Shown: piece by piece, positions 48,240 to 58,590 of the stretch
Layout: the number at the start of each line of letters is the position of its first letter
How positions within the stretch are numbered: position 1 is the first letter of the stretch
Assembly (NCBI GenBank): GCA_911728455.2
Contig: OU452233.1
Coordinates: 17,507,926-17,571,925, forward strand
Source of the DNA: Marthasterias glacialis
Taxonomy: Eukaryota; Echinodermata; Asteroidea; Forcipulatida; Asteriidae
Length of the DNA stretch: 64,000 nucleotides
Reading direction: 5' to 3'
Notes under the pieces: model-generated
What the model was told of the DNA's origin: nothing
The model's input: the letters and a program-made list of their open reading frames with translations, nothing else
The model's database searches: none
Program-made: the position numbers and the translations under genes

Positions 48240-48498
48240 ACGAGTAAACTAGTAAACTTGCAATACGAACATGTAAAATTCTCTTTTTGGAGGACTGGTG
48301 GCTCTGAAAAGAGACGGGGTGGTCTTGACGTTTCAAACAGTTTACTCTGCTCGTCTTCTGCTTCGTCTTTCTCCTGAAGACGAGCAGAGTGTACTGTTCG
48401 AAACGTCGAGACCAAACTGTCTCTTTTCAGAGCCATCATTCCTCCCAAAAGAGATTTTTTACACTGTTGCACCCACAAATTTTACTAGTTTTTAGTTT
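48240..48498. mobile_element. Foldback element with 85-base arms
   Basis: Left arm (ACTAGTAAAC ... CTCTTTTTGGAGGACTGGTG, GGCTCTGAAAAGAGAC, ACGTTTCAAACAGT, CTCTGCTCGTCTTC) is mirrored by the right arm (GAAGACGAGCAGAG, ACTGTTCGAAACGTCGAGAC, GTCTCTTTTCAGAGCC, AAAAGAGA, ACTAGTTT). It lies 350 bases downstream of the GPCR stop. A single-arm relative is at 21625-21707. Confidence 0.85.
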
Positions 48499-48849
48499 CC
48501 TATCCGCCACACCATGCGGGTTCGGATTATTAACATTTAAAACCCCGTCTGTCGCTCTCTATCCTAACGGATATAAAGACATGTGACTAGTCCTACTTGA
48601 GACGCTTGGGGGCAGCAGACAAAGTGTATGGAAAGTGTTGCGAAAACGCATAATTGTTATTCAGATAAAACATTAAAGATAGTTGTTTTGATAGTTGTTT
48701 TGAAGATGATTAGATTGAACGCTGATGTTTAATTTTCAGACGCTTGGGGGCAGCAGACATCCTGTATGGAAAACACTTTATTACTATTCAGATAAAACAT
48801 TAAGCATCAAATCCGAAGGTAGCTACTAAAGATAGTTGTTTGAAGATGC

Positions 48850-49884
48850 TCAGTTCGAACGCTGGTGACAATTGAAGCTTTTTGGGATCTCTTTACACCT
48901 AAGCATGAACTTGAATATCTCTCTGAAGTCCGGATGCGTAGTGGCGTAGATGATGGGATTAATGAAGCTGTTGCATGCCAAGACTAACGCACCCCACGGT
49001 ACCATCTTGTGAATCTTGAAGTTAATCGACACGGCGTAAGGCGTAAGGCAGATAATGAACGCAAACACGATGTACGCTAGATTCTTAGTGACGTCTATCT
49101 GCCGCTGGCGTAATTTGCGTCTCATCGCGCGGGTATCTCCGGTGACTTTGGACGATATGGACGGTGCGTAGGCACGGGCCATTCTCTGCGATGTCTTCCG
49201 GACGAACAGGAAGATCGAAGCGTAGCTGAACCCGATCAGACCAAATTGAATCGGGTAGTTCACGAGGGTCACAAGCAGAGCGTACTGGTAGCCATATTGT
49301 ATGTCGCGGCGCCAGCTGCAGCTACGGTACATCTTGTTGTAGCCAAGTTCTCCGAAGACCGTAAGCATTGGTATCAGGGAGCAGCAGAGCGGCAGCCCCC
49401 ACGACACGCCGACCATGACGGTGAGATTACGGCGGGTGTAGATACGACGGGTGGTCGCACGGAACTTGGTGATTGCAACCCATCTGTTGACAGCTATCAG
49501 TGCTAGGCAGTTCACGCTGCTACCAAGAGTGTTGCTCTGCACGAACGCTCCAATGACGCACAGCCACTGCGCGTCCGGCAACGGCCACTCATCCACGCCC
49601 AGCACGGCAAGAATTTGAATTGGTAGAAACAGACAGGTAGCCGCGTCAGCCACCGCTAGGTTCACGACGAAGACGTTCATGGGAGTCTGGAGTCGCTTTG
49701 ACTTGATGACCGCTGCGATGACAAAACTGTTCCCAACCGTCCCCAGGATGAAAATAACGATTATGCAGACCGAAAGAATTATCCTCTCATAGTAATGGCC
49801 GTAGACATCTATCTCAGTGGTAGAATTGTCAAGAAAAGAATTCGAAGAAATTATTGCGTCCGTGATATTCCTGATCTGCTCCAT
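48850..49884 (-). CDS. Class A (rhodopsin-like) G-protein-coupled receptor, orphan
   Basis: Single-exon, 344 residues, with seven clear membrane segments (about 33-57, 69-92, 108-131, 153-173, 203-228, 268-290, 297-317). The short N-terminus has glycosylation sites at N6 and N20. Class A hallmarks: GNS in helix 1, LAVAD in helix 2, a helix 3 cysteine (WLC) with its partner in the second extracellular loop (RSCSW), and NPIIY in helix 7. The usual DRY after helix 3 is NRW, and the helix 6 motif is CLTPY. KSKRLQTPMNVFVVNLAVAD resembles melatonin-receptor and Moody/Tre1-like receptors, so it belongs near that group; the ligand cannot be told. Cysteines near the C-terminus may be palmitoylated. 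Start chosen at the first ATG before helix 1. Confidence 0.93.
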   Translation of the reverse strand: MEQIRNITDAIISSNSFLDNSTTEIDVYGHYYERIILSVCIIVIFILGTVGNSFVIAAVIKSKRLQTPMNVFVVNLAVADAATCLFLPIQILAVLGVDEWPLPDAQWLCVIGAFVQSNTLGSSVNCLALIAVNRWVAITKFRATTRRIYTRRNLTVMVGVSWGLPLCCSLIPMLTVFGELGYNKMYRSCSWRRDIQYGYQYALLVTLVNYPIQFGLIGFSYASIFLFVRKTSQRMARAYAPSISSKVTGDTRAMRRKLRQRQIDVTKNLAYIVFAFIICLTPYAVSINFKIHKMVPWGALVLACNSFINPIIYATTHPDFREIFKFMLRCKEIPKSFNCHQRSN

Positions 49885-50610
49885 TTAGTTGTTCGCAAAA
49901 CGTTTACCTTTTGTAGATCTGATTTGATAACTGTCCGTTGGTAATAGGCCCAGAGGGATCGTAGTTTCACAAACAAATCCTTGGGGAGTTGAAATGGCTC
50001 AGAGATGAATATTGACGCCGCGGCAAACTACGTACCAGGCATGCTGTTGCTGTGACCAACTTCTGGACCATAATACAGACTGTATTGTTTTCACATGCAC
50101 CATCGATTACAATTATAGTGAAGTGGTCTGTCCAAAGTCGACGTCAGATCTTATTCCGGCGTTATCCATTTTGTTCTGATTGCAATCGCGGGGTGATGTG
50201 GCTCGCTATATCTTGGAAGATGAGCTTGGTTTTTAGATACCGGCCAAAGACACACATGGGTCGTCTCATGTGCAGTTTATGTGATAGACATATATTTATT
50301 TGGACAAGTCTTCAATGTGAATGTTAATGAGACGCGTTACGGTTTGAGGATTTCAACAAAACTGGACATGTTGACGTTTTATGCGGACGATCCACAAGTA
50401 GTCTGTGTGAAGTCGCGATCAATAGTTATTGACTTAAAATTGTGGTTTATGGTAAAAATAGAGTCCTTACTTGAAGGTTGATGCATTATTACTGCGCACT
50501 GGGCAATCAAAAAGCAATTAGGGAAGCGTTGTTATATTATGAAAAAGGGATGGTCTACAACTTTTGTTTTTCACGTGTGACTCGGTGTTCTCAAAAAATG
50601 GGTTTATATT

Positions 50611-50965
50611 AATAGACCGATTGCGCTACCATTGTTTACATGTCATCACGGGACCTGTAGTGGGTACTACGTCATCTCAGCTGGTAGCTAACTACGTGCA
50701 AATGCATGTTGTGACCGACAAAGTCGCATCAACAGTGGGCTTTTGGTAATAATAACACAGTTACTAAGCCCTTTTATTAAAGTTGTATGTTGTGACGTTG
50801 ATTTTTATTACATAACTGTTTCATAAACTACCGGTATTCTACTACAACAGAGATTTATTTTTTAGGTAAGCGTGGGAGTCGGACGACGATGTAGCCACCG
50901 CCTGTTTTGTTTACATTCCATACCCACTACAGGTAACGTGACGTGGGTCGCGCAATCGGTCTATT
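50611..50965. mobile_element. MITE with AATAGACCGATTGCGC ends
   Basis: AATAGACCGATTGCGC and GCGCAATCGGTCTATT are exact inverted ends; GTTTACAT and CTGTAGTGGGTA further in are also mirrored, giving arms near 55 bases. 355 bases, no ORF. About 0.7 kb upstream of the GPCR start. Confidence 0.88.
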
Positions 50966-51599
50966 GAACCGCTTAGGACTCATAGCTAAACAAAGTCAAT
51001 TAGTGACGTCACGTTTATTTGTGGCAGTCTAACTAAAGACGTGAATCATGTTGCGGCCATTTTGTTTGTTCAGTTTCCTTTGTAACCAATGTCATCAAAA
51101 GCGCGGCTAGACAACAATGGCGGATAGAACCGTAATCTTAAATTTAAAAAAAGAGACAGAGTTGAACATGGTCTGTCACTTTGTTGACAATGAGCTTGAC
51201 TGTCCACAAACAAACCCAATGGTAATCAAAATATTAAGAGGCGTATGGTTAATGTTTAACAGAGTTATTTGCATTTTATATTATTATTGGTATCTCCAAA
51301 GGAAACCGATGCTTTATCTTGTCTCTTACCGACTAGATCGAAAAATAAAGTGCTTTTGATCTTAAAGCTCAGAGACACAAAGGTAATTACTTCTGAGAAT
51401 TATCTGCACTTTATGTGACCCAACATATACATGAAATTAATAACAAACCAGTGAAAAAGTTGAAGTACAATGGGTCATCGGCGTCTCGCGAAAATAGTGA
51501 GGGAAGAAACTTATTATCATGTTTTCACTGTTTTCAAATATCGGGTTTTAGATTCGAGATGACTGTTTTACTCATTTGTCAAAAAATATAGCATTTCAT

Positions 51600-51840
51600 C
51601 AGGTGCTTAGCTCGATGGTTTCTTTCCCTGCCTTTCACCTCCGTGGACCCCGGTTCGAATCCCACCTCAGACCTGGAGCCTTGCATGTGGATTGGGTTGT
51701 CAGTGCCTGCCTGATTGCGTGGGGTTTTCCCCACTTCGAGGTTTTCATTCCACATCTAAAACTATACATTAATTCTTCTTTCCTAATCATCATCGATCCT
51801 GTTGTGCTGTTGGGTGCGTACTGGAGAAAATAAAATGTTG
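51600..51840 (+). mobile_element. tRNA-derived SINE, second family
   Basis: Head with TTAGCTCGATGG (A-box-like) and GGTTCGAATCCC (B box); the body contains GGGTTTTCCCCACTTCGAGG and ends GAAAATAAAATGTTGTTTCAA. The body differs from the SINE at 9893, so it is another family. Confidence 0.7.
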
Positions 51841-52704
51841 TTTCAAGCAAAACTATTTAAAGGGAAGTTTCCCACCATGACCATCTTTACACCATCTAAG
51901 TAATGTGTAAATCTGTGAACATGTTTGCACTCTTGCCATTGCGCCGCACACCCTGTTTTGTGATTTCTTTGATGCGCTAGTATTATAACTATTCGAGGTG
52001 CCAGGTTTTTTAAAACTAATTTTAGCATCAGTTTGGTCTCGAGAGTGTGTGCATTTGGAAGGAAGACTTTAAATATAAGCATGGAGTTTATTCGGAGCTA
52101 AGCGACTGAGCTTCTTATAATTTCAAGACATACATAACTCTTCTGTGTCATCTTCAATACATAACTCTTCTTCTGTGTCACAATCGATCACTTTGACTTA
52201 TACTGAGTTTGATAACACGTACGTGAAACGAGTTAACAAACGAAACAAAAAGACGCTATTTTATGTGTGTGTGTTTTTGGTTAATTAGTTTCGTTTGTTT
52301 TATTTGAAGCCTAAGTTCAAACCATCATTTGTTTTTATGTTACAAAAGTGTGAATATAATATAGAATATTATAAATGTCAGGAGGCATATCAATATGCGT
52401 CTTTTCTTAATAGTAATTAACATATCTATCTACTAAAAAATATGGGTTTTGAAGCATTGCATGGTGGTGTATCAATGTATATTGAGGTTTGCAGTAAACA
52501 CCATGTGTGTACATGTATATCTACTTTGCTGTATGTGGATTGTTCCTGGAACTTGACCTATTTATTCTACTACTGCGGAGTAGATTTCGGACTTCCGGCT
52601 GGCTATTGATATCTGAAAAGATCTGTCCTTGTTATTAATTACTAGTCGGACGGGATTAGTACTTTCCCTTTGTAGATCGACTTCTCTTCGTGATTAACTT
52701 GTAT

Positions 52705-53138
52705 TTAAAGGGGCCGTGTCGTCATGATTACATCAGGGCCCAATTTCATAAAGATTGGAAGCACAAAAGTTAGCTTAGCACATCAAAATATTGCTGAGCA
52801 GGAACAGGTTACCAGCCAAAAATCCATAAAGTTTACATTATTGTGACTGGTGCCCTACTCATTTTTTTTTTTTTTTTTTTTGCTTAGCGAAGAAATTTGC
52901 TAAGCAGTATTTTCTGCTTAACTGCTTTATGAAACAGGGCCCAGGCCCCTGTGGCTATAGCCATGGAGGTCTTCACTTTCGTCTGAATACTACACTGTAT
53001 CTGTGCACAGAGGACGAGTCCTAAATGGGGTTAACCTTTAACCTTTAAGCGTGGAAAGATGAACTCTCACCAAAGGTTCATTGGCAAACTGTGATGCGAC
53101 CGCCATTTACTGCTACAATCACAACACAGCCCCTTTAA
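52705..53138. mobile_element. TTAA-type MITE split by a second MITE
   Basis: Outer ends TTAAAGGGGCCGTGTCGTC and ACAACACAGCCCCTTTAA match 18911-19095. The interior is interrupted by the element at 52736-52942, after which GGCCCCTGTGGCTATAG continues the outer sequence. Confidence 0.8.
52736..52942. mobile_element. Inner MITE with GGGCCCAATTTCATAAAG ends
   Basis: GGGCCCAATTTCATAAAG and CTTTATGAAACAGGGCCC are inverted repeats with two mismatches; inner words GCTTAGCACA/GCTAAGCAG are also partly mirrored. AGG on both sides may be a target duplication. A relative begins at 53155 (ACCAATTTCATAAAAGC). Confidence 0.78.
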
Positions 53139-54809
53139 TACATAAACACGAACCAATTTCATAAAAGCTACTAAAGGCATGGGGGAAAACTGTCTTGGAA
53201 AAGACAGGCTACCAGCGAAAAACACCATGTATTGCGCATTGTTTGTGCCCGGTGCTCAACCACATGTTACTGGAGGGTCAGCACATGCTGAGCGGCAGCT
53301 GCATGACATTTGGAGCCCATCGGGTGCCGGTCTGTGTGAGTTATTGAGCACCCTGTATGATAGCCTTTAATTTCAGTCAACAGAGACTTGCTTTCGTTTA
53401 TCAATTTAAATGATGAGTGCATTTAGGTGTTTTGTGTTTTCTGCAAGACAGTGCAAGATCCTGTCACCTTGCACTTTAGTCCTTCATGATTTTGCAAGAT
53501 ACCTTGAAAACTAAGTCAACATTCTTATCACCCTTGATAGGGTCAGGGTACATGAATGGTCATTGTCATAAACAATAAATTAGGTTCAATCCGAACGTTC
53601 ACTCAGTATACCACTTCCGGTTAGTTCCTATCCTTCCGGCGCTCCGGATTTGAAATATCTGTCATTGAAATACTGTCGAACTTGAGGATCTAGTTGAAGA
53701 CCTCACAAATCACTGTTGCTTTATTTATTTAATTATTTGTGTATTTCAGTTGCCGTAATCTAAATAAACAAATATGCTCTAGAAAATAGTTAAAGAAAAA
53801 TAGTAAAACTACATTTTTTTTTTTGTTTTTTTTCTTCACTAAAACGGTTCTACAGAATGTAATTTTCACAAGTTGGTTGGCTAAAAAATTGAAAATCAGA
53901 TGACTGAAATTACTTCACTTTTCAAAAAATAAAATTGAAAATAATTAGAGGTTGGTGCGTTAAATCTTAATAATATTGGACGGGCTGTTGCTTGAATTTT
54001 AGACAACAGTTTCTTCTCTACATCTAGGTGTATAAACTTGTTTTTAAGTGAGGAATGGTAGATTGATTTCCTCAGCTCGAATTCAAAGCATATAATTTAT
54101 TTTGAAACAAAGACTGCTGTATAACCGAAAGCGAACAATAATGCCGTTTATTATTGCTTTATAATCCCGTACTTGCTTCTCTGCATCTGGGAGTAGACGC
54201 GTAGCACTGGTGTGTTTAGGGTCATGCATTATTTTGTGCACATTTTGGATACTGATTTATTTGACCGTCACTTTATTTTTTTTAAGAAAAAATAGATTGG
54301 TTTGGTACATTCCCAATACTGTACAATACAATTGTTTTAACGTGCTCTAAAACAAGAAAAAAAATATACATCAAGTATATATTGCATGCATTTATGACGT
54401 CATGTGTTAAAAAACCATCCTTAAACCATAATTTCAAACAAAAATCTATTTCAGATCTGCTTTTCTATTTCTTTATATTTTAAATATTAAGCTAAAACTA
54501 CAAGGGAAACTGACTGGGTAACCTATAATTCAATTTGGGGGTGAACAAAGACACATTAACTGGAATGGGATTTGAACCTTCGACCCCGGGCTTAACGGGC
54601 TCAACCCCGGGCTTAACCTACGCCCTAATGTTGGCGGTCTCCCTGTTAAGTCAATAGCTTTGTTCGGGGTGCCAATCAGAAGCCGTACAGCATGAAATTA
54701 TTTATGCTGCGTACAGAGAAAGTCTATACGAGGACATGGTTGGGGAAAATTCACATTGAGTTCCGGTGGTAATTATGGTTGCTCATCTCAAACACGGGTA
54801 ATGGTTGTT

Positions 54810-55787
54810 TTACAGTTCATCTCTACCGAAGGAACCAGTGTCGATGTTGCAGATACCGGAAGCTCGGATCTGCTTGTCGGTGCAGCCCGTTCTGCAACAG
54901 GTGTCCTTGATGCCTCCATTCCTTATTTCTGTTTCGAGAGATTCATGCAAAAAAAAAAAAAAAACATATAGGTGGTATGTTATGATGGCGTGCCTGCTGT
55001 CTCCGAGCGGTCAAGCGCACTGGACTAACGCTCTGGTGTTTCCTGATCGGCAGAGTGTGGGTTCGAGTCCCGGTCTTGACACTTGTGTCCTTAAGCAAAA
55101 CACTTAACCATAATTGTTGCTTCGCAGTGGTGTAGCCAAGAGGGCAAAGGGTGCATCTGCCCCCAATCCCCGGTGGTACATATTGCCCCCTGCTCACCCA
55201 CCCCCCCCCCTTGTCAGCCTCTGGATACCGTGACATGTTTTGCTATAATTGGGAATTTTAACTGAAATTGCCCCCTCTACAAATAAATATGCAACCAAAC
55301 TGAGGCTGCGGGTACAGAATAGCCTGGTGCCATTTTAGTATAATAAAGACCAGCATTTGTTAATACTGCAGCAGACAGGGAGCAAGACCTAGATCTTAAA
55401 AGGTCTTTTGAAATGACAGCGGATGACATAAAAGTAAGAGAATTATTCTTACATGGAAATCAAGGCCTACATCCTTACGGACTGTAAAGGGGGTTACCCT
55501 GTTTCAGCCCCAGGAGTAGGTGGTAACGGCCCCTGGAAAAAAAACAGTTGATTTGTAGCCCACACCTCGAGTGGCTTACTGGCCTTGTGTGTCTGGCGAC
55601 TTCCATAAAAAAAAGACGCACCTTCGGGTGTGAACGTTTTTTTCGTCTTGGGCGTCCTAACACCGCATACGTCGACAACGGCCTGAATAAAGTCTCTACC
55701 GCAGTACTTCGGGGGTACGTCACCGCGGCTGGGCACACCGACCACGAGGAGAGCCGTCAGGAAAACAACAGCTGTGATGGCGACCAT
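54810..55787 (-). CDS. Insulin/relaxin-family peptide hormone precursor
   Basis: Secreted two-chain hormone precursor. Exon 1 is 55622-55787 and exon 2 is 54810-54928; 94 residues. MVAITAVVFLTALLVVGVPS is a signal peptide, with an in-frame stop upstream of its ATG. The B chain follows with KYCGRDFIQAVVDVCG: two cysteines eleven residues apart and CG after the second, as in insulin and relaxin. KTKK is a likely processing site. The A chain in exon 2 has the cysteine signature (DTCCRTGC...GIC). The intron splits the C-peptide region in phase 1, the position and phase normal for this family. Odd points: ten rather than eight residues between the last two cysteines, and a C-terminal extension ending FGRDEL. 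A second in-phase donor at 55580 would lengthen exon 1 by 14 codons. Relaxin-like gonad-stimulating peptide, gonadulin or another ambulacrarian insulin type are all possible. Confidence 0.75.
54989..55127 (+). mobile_element. tRNA-derived SINE, copy 3, cut short
   Basis: CTCCGAGCGGTCAAG, TCTGGTGTTTCCTGATCGGC, GGTTCGAGTCCCGGTCTTGACA and the first part of the body match 9893-10065. It stops at GCTTCG, where a CAGTGGTGTAGCC element begins. In the intron of the insulin-like gene, opposite strand. Confidence 0.8.
55128..55275. mobile_element. CAGTGGTGTAGCC element, fragment
   Basis: CAGTGGTGTAGCCAAG start, C-rich body with GTCAGCCTCTGGA and ACTGAA-TT-CCCCCTCTACAAATA, as in 61943-62140. The right end is missing. 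Confidence 0.65.
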
Positions 55788-56387
55788 GATTCTGTCGATG
55801 AATATTTGTCTGTGGAATTACCATAAAATTAATAGGCATCATGCTCAATCAAAATCCCGGGTGTGTAGACTTGTTTTAATGCAAATAGGCTATTTTCCAT
55901 TCAGTTTAAAGGCAGGCGATACTTTTGGTAATTAACCCCCAAAAATAAATGACCATAAAAAACTTAAGTGGTAAGGAGCAATGGAGAGCTGTTGATAGTA
56001 TGAGACATTGTTAGAAACGACTCCCTTTGAAGTAACGTAGTTTTTGAGAAAGGCAATTTCTCGCTGAAGTATTTGAACCAGAGAAAGGCTACAGGCATGA
56101 AGACTTGTTCACGAAATGAAAAAAACGTGCAGTTTCAGCCTTTAGGGATCCTTTTGCGTGGAAATATCCGCTCCAGATTTTCGACGATAATCTCAAAAAC
56201 GCTAACATCTTTTCAAACCAACTTTTCAGAGGTTAGTTTTATGGTTGGATCGAAACAAACGTACGGTTCCAAATCCCGAAGGTATACCCTGCCTGTGACC
56301 TGTTAGTTGTGTTGTAGTTTCTGCTTACTCTTTTAAGTCGACTGTATTCAATCCAATTTGTAATTTTGTTGGTAATAATACCAAAAC

Positions 56388-56700
56388 CACGGAAGCGTAG
56401 TGCTGCCACATGAATAAAAACTATTTCCAACTTATTGTGCACGATAATTATCGTGTACGTACACGATAAGTCCAAGCTTATTGTGTACGTACACGATAAT
56501 TCCAAACTCATTGTGTACGTACACGATAACTTATCGTGTACTCACAAGATAAGTTAAAACTTATCGTGTACGTGCAAGATGATTATCGTGTACGTACATG
56601 ATATGTTATAATGTACGTACACATAATACGATAAGTTTGGACTTGTCGTGTATGTACACGATAATTCCCATTTTATCGTGTACGTACACGATGCGTTATC
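56388..56700. repeat. Palindromic array element, copy 3
   Basis: Outer left end CACGGAAGCGTAGTGCTGCC, then about twelve ATCGTGTACGTACACGAT-type units separated by AAGTCCAA/AATTCCAA-like spacers. Same outer end as copy 1; the right end is missing. Confidence 0.75.
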
Positions 56701-58059
56701 ATGTTACCAGGCTTACAACACCGCCCGGAACCGACGGCAGTGGAGGGGACATCAGAGCCAACGTCCTTGCGAACATGGTAACAGTTTAGCTATAGCTTAT
56801 AACTGGTTTAAAACAATATTCAATCAATTTATCTTCAGAAGTTTTCTGATCAAGAATATAGCTGTATAAGATGTTTTATATCTTTCCGTACAACCCTCTT
56901 ACGTAACGTGGTCGTCAACCCGACTAATGAATATTCAAATCACCTGACGGCCACTTACGGCCATTATTCATTCTGCCCAAGACGAATCACCATGTACTTT
57001 CCTCGTCTTCTCTCAGGTAAAACAACTGTGTTTACTTCATCATTCTTTACCTTATAACACCCAATGATAATCAATTCCTTGTACTTTCACTTCGCTCTTA
57101 CGATGGGTGTGAAGAGTAGTGCAGTTTATATCCTAAGAATAATAAAGCTAAAGGTGAAAATTATTCACCTTTAGTTTTAAAAGAGTAAGGAAATAGTCTG
57201 GTTCCTGGTAAATATTCATTTTGTTTCATAATAAGGCCGTGTCCGAATTGGCAACTACGGTTACGGCTAGATGGCCGCGTCATCACTAAGTTGAAGTATA
57301 GGACAACATACTGAACAACCAACTCACTTAGTAAAAGCCGCAGCCGTGCATGTACTAATGTATGTCAAAATGTTGTTGAGAAACTAGACAGGACTTTATC
57401 CATCGTCATTGCTTGTTATTTGAACCCAAACAAGCCCTGAAAGCTAACCTGCTTGATCTTCAAAGTCTGGGCTCTAGTTTGGAGAAACAAAAAACAACAT
57501 ACCTGATAATTGTTACACACAGCAGAGTGCTGCAAAATGGCCGACGTTGATCCGGACGGGGTTAGTTATGGTGGCATGCCGAACACGCAGTATAGTCCCG
57601 TAATGGGTTATATTCTCAATCTTTCACTCCTTTCCCGTTCGTTGAACCATGATCGAACCCGTGCCTGCAAACATACCTTTCATATTGCTTACAATACAGT
57701 CCATGATGTTCTATTCAAAACGGACCTAACCTTGCGTGTCATAAATGCCCGAAATACAGCACGTTTTCTAAAGTATCATATCCACTCATTATGAATTGTG
57801 GGTGTGGTACACATATGTATTGAAAGAAACGATTCATTCGATTGCCCTTCGCTCGACAAAGTAGTAAGGTGGAGTAGAAAATGAGCACAGCAGAAAAATA
57901 TACAAAATAGTGAGCTAATTAAATAAGCAATCAGGTAAAAATCAGCTTATTTAATATTAATCTGTATTATAATATGCTGTGTCTGTCTGGATGTTTTTCC
58001 TATCTCTCTCTCCGGCTGTTTTCTCGGGGTGGTAGGTCGCAGGCCTCTCATACTTGTCG

Positions 58060-58590
58060 GGTGAGTGTAACTCGGTCCGACCCAGAGCAAGTTTGCGTTT
58101 GTTAGGTCAGCCGAGGTCAAAGGTCTGCCACAGGTCAAATGGTCGTCTGTCTGGATGTCAGTCTGCGGCTATGATTTTTCCTTGGCTGGTAGATCGCAGT
58201 CCTCTCAAATCTATTTGGTGGGTGGATCTTGGCTGATTTGGTGGGTGGATCTTGGTGCGACCCAGAAAAAGTTTTCATTTGTTAGGTCATCCGAGGTCAA
58301 AGGTCAGCTGGAGGTCAAATTTGTAAAGTGGCTCGGATCGGGCTTAACTTAACATTATGAAATTAATCCTGACCATCATGGGAGCATTAATAACAAAATA
58401 AGAGAGGTCGTCCAAGGTCAAACCAAAGGTCATACAGGGGTCAAAGGTCATTTTTTTTTTTTTAAGTTGCTCAGATTGGGCCTGAACTTTGTGGAAATAA
58501 TAATAAACATGAAGGGAGTATGAACAAAATAAGACCGAATTCATCCAATGTCACACATGGGTTATTTAGGGGTCAAAGGTTGCTCTTCCA
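58060..58590 (+). repeat. Diverged tandem repeat carrying AGGTCAAAGGTCA words
   Basis: Units near 150-180 bases begin GGTGG-T...GCGACCCAGA and hold GAGGTCAAAGGTC at about 58106, 58289, 58430 and 58568, each with further AGGTCA or GGGTCA words alongside and a TGGCTCGGATCGGGC/TTGCTCAGATTGGGC block after. AGGTCA-A-AGGTCA is the DR1 layout bound by HNF4 and RXR dimers; function here is unknown. Confidence 0.7.

Larger units (their letters stand above)
45020..48849. other. Intergenic, PTER start to GPCR 3' side
   Basis: Contains a repeat shared with 22165-22320, split by a MITE (45430-45608); two TCTACCTCCATG ends facing each other (45767 and 47286); an (ATT)n run (47645-47710); dispersed repeat A (47875-48110); and the foldback element at 48240-48498. 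46000-47200 shows nothing recognisable. Two direct copies of GACGCTTGGGGGCAGCAGAC lie at 48600 and 48739. Confidence 0.55.
49885..54809. other. Intergenic, GPCR 5' side to insulin-like gene
   Basis: Holds a MITE (50611-50965), dispersed repeat A (51365-51570, with a tail near 51855-51930), a SINE (51600-51840) and a TTAA MITE split by another (52705-53138). 52090-52700 and 53380-54780 show nothing recognisable beyond AT-rich runs. Confidence 0.55.

Noticed and set aside
38669-49884. Reading PTER and the GPCR as one co-regulated unit
   Set aside because: Same strand, but 3.8 kb of repeat-filled DNA separates them and nothing indicates a shared transcript.
57510-57794. 94-codon ORF starting near ATGGCCGACGTTGATCC
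   Set aside because: Good-looking start but no recognisable domain, and codon use drifts; no neighbouring exon could be joined in phase.
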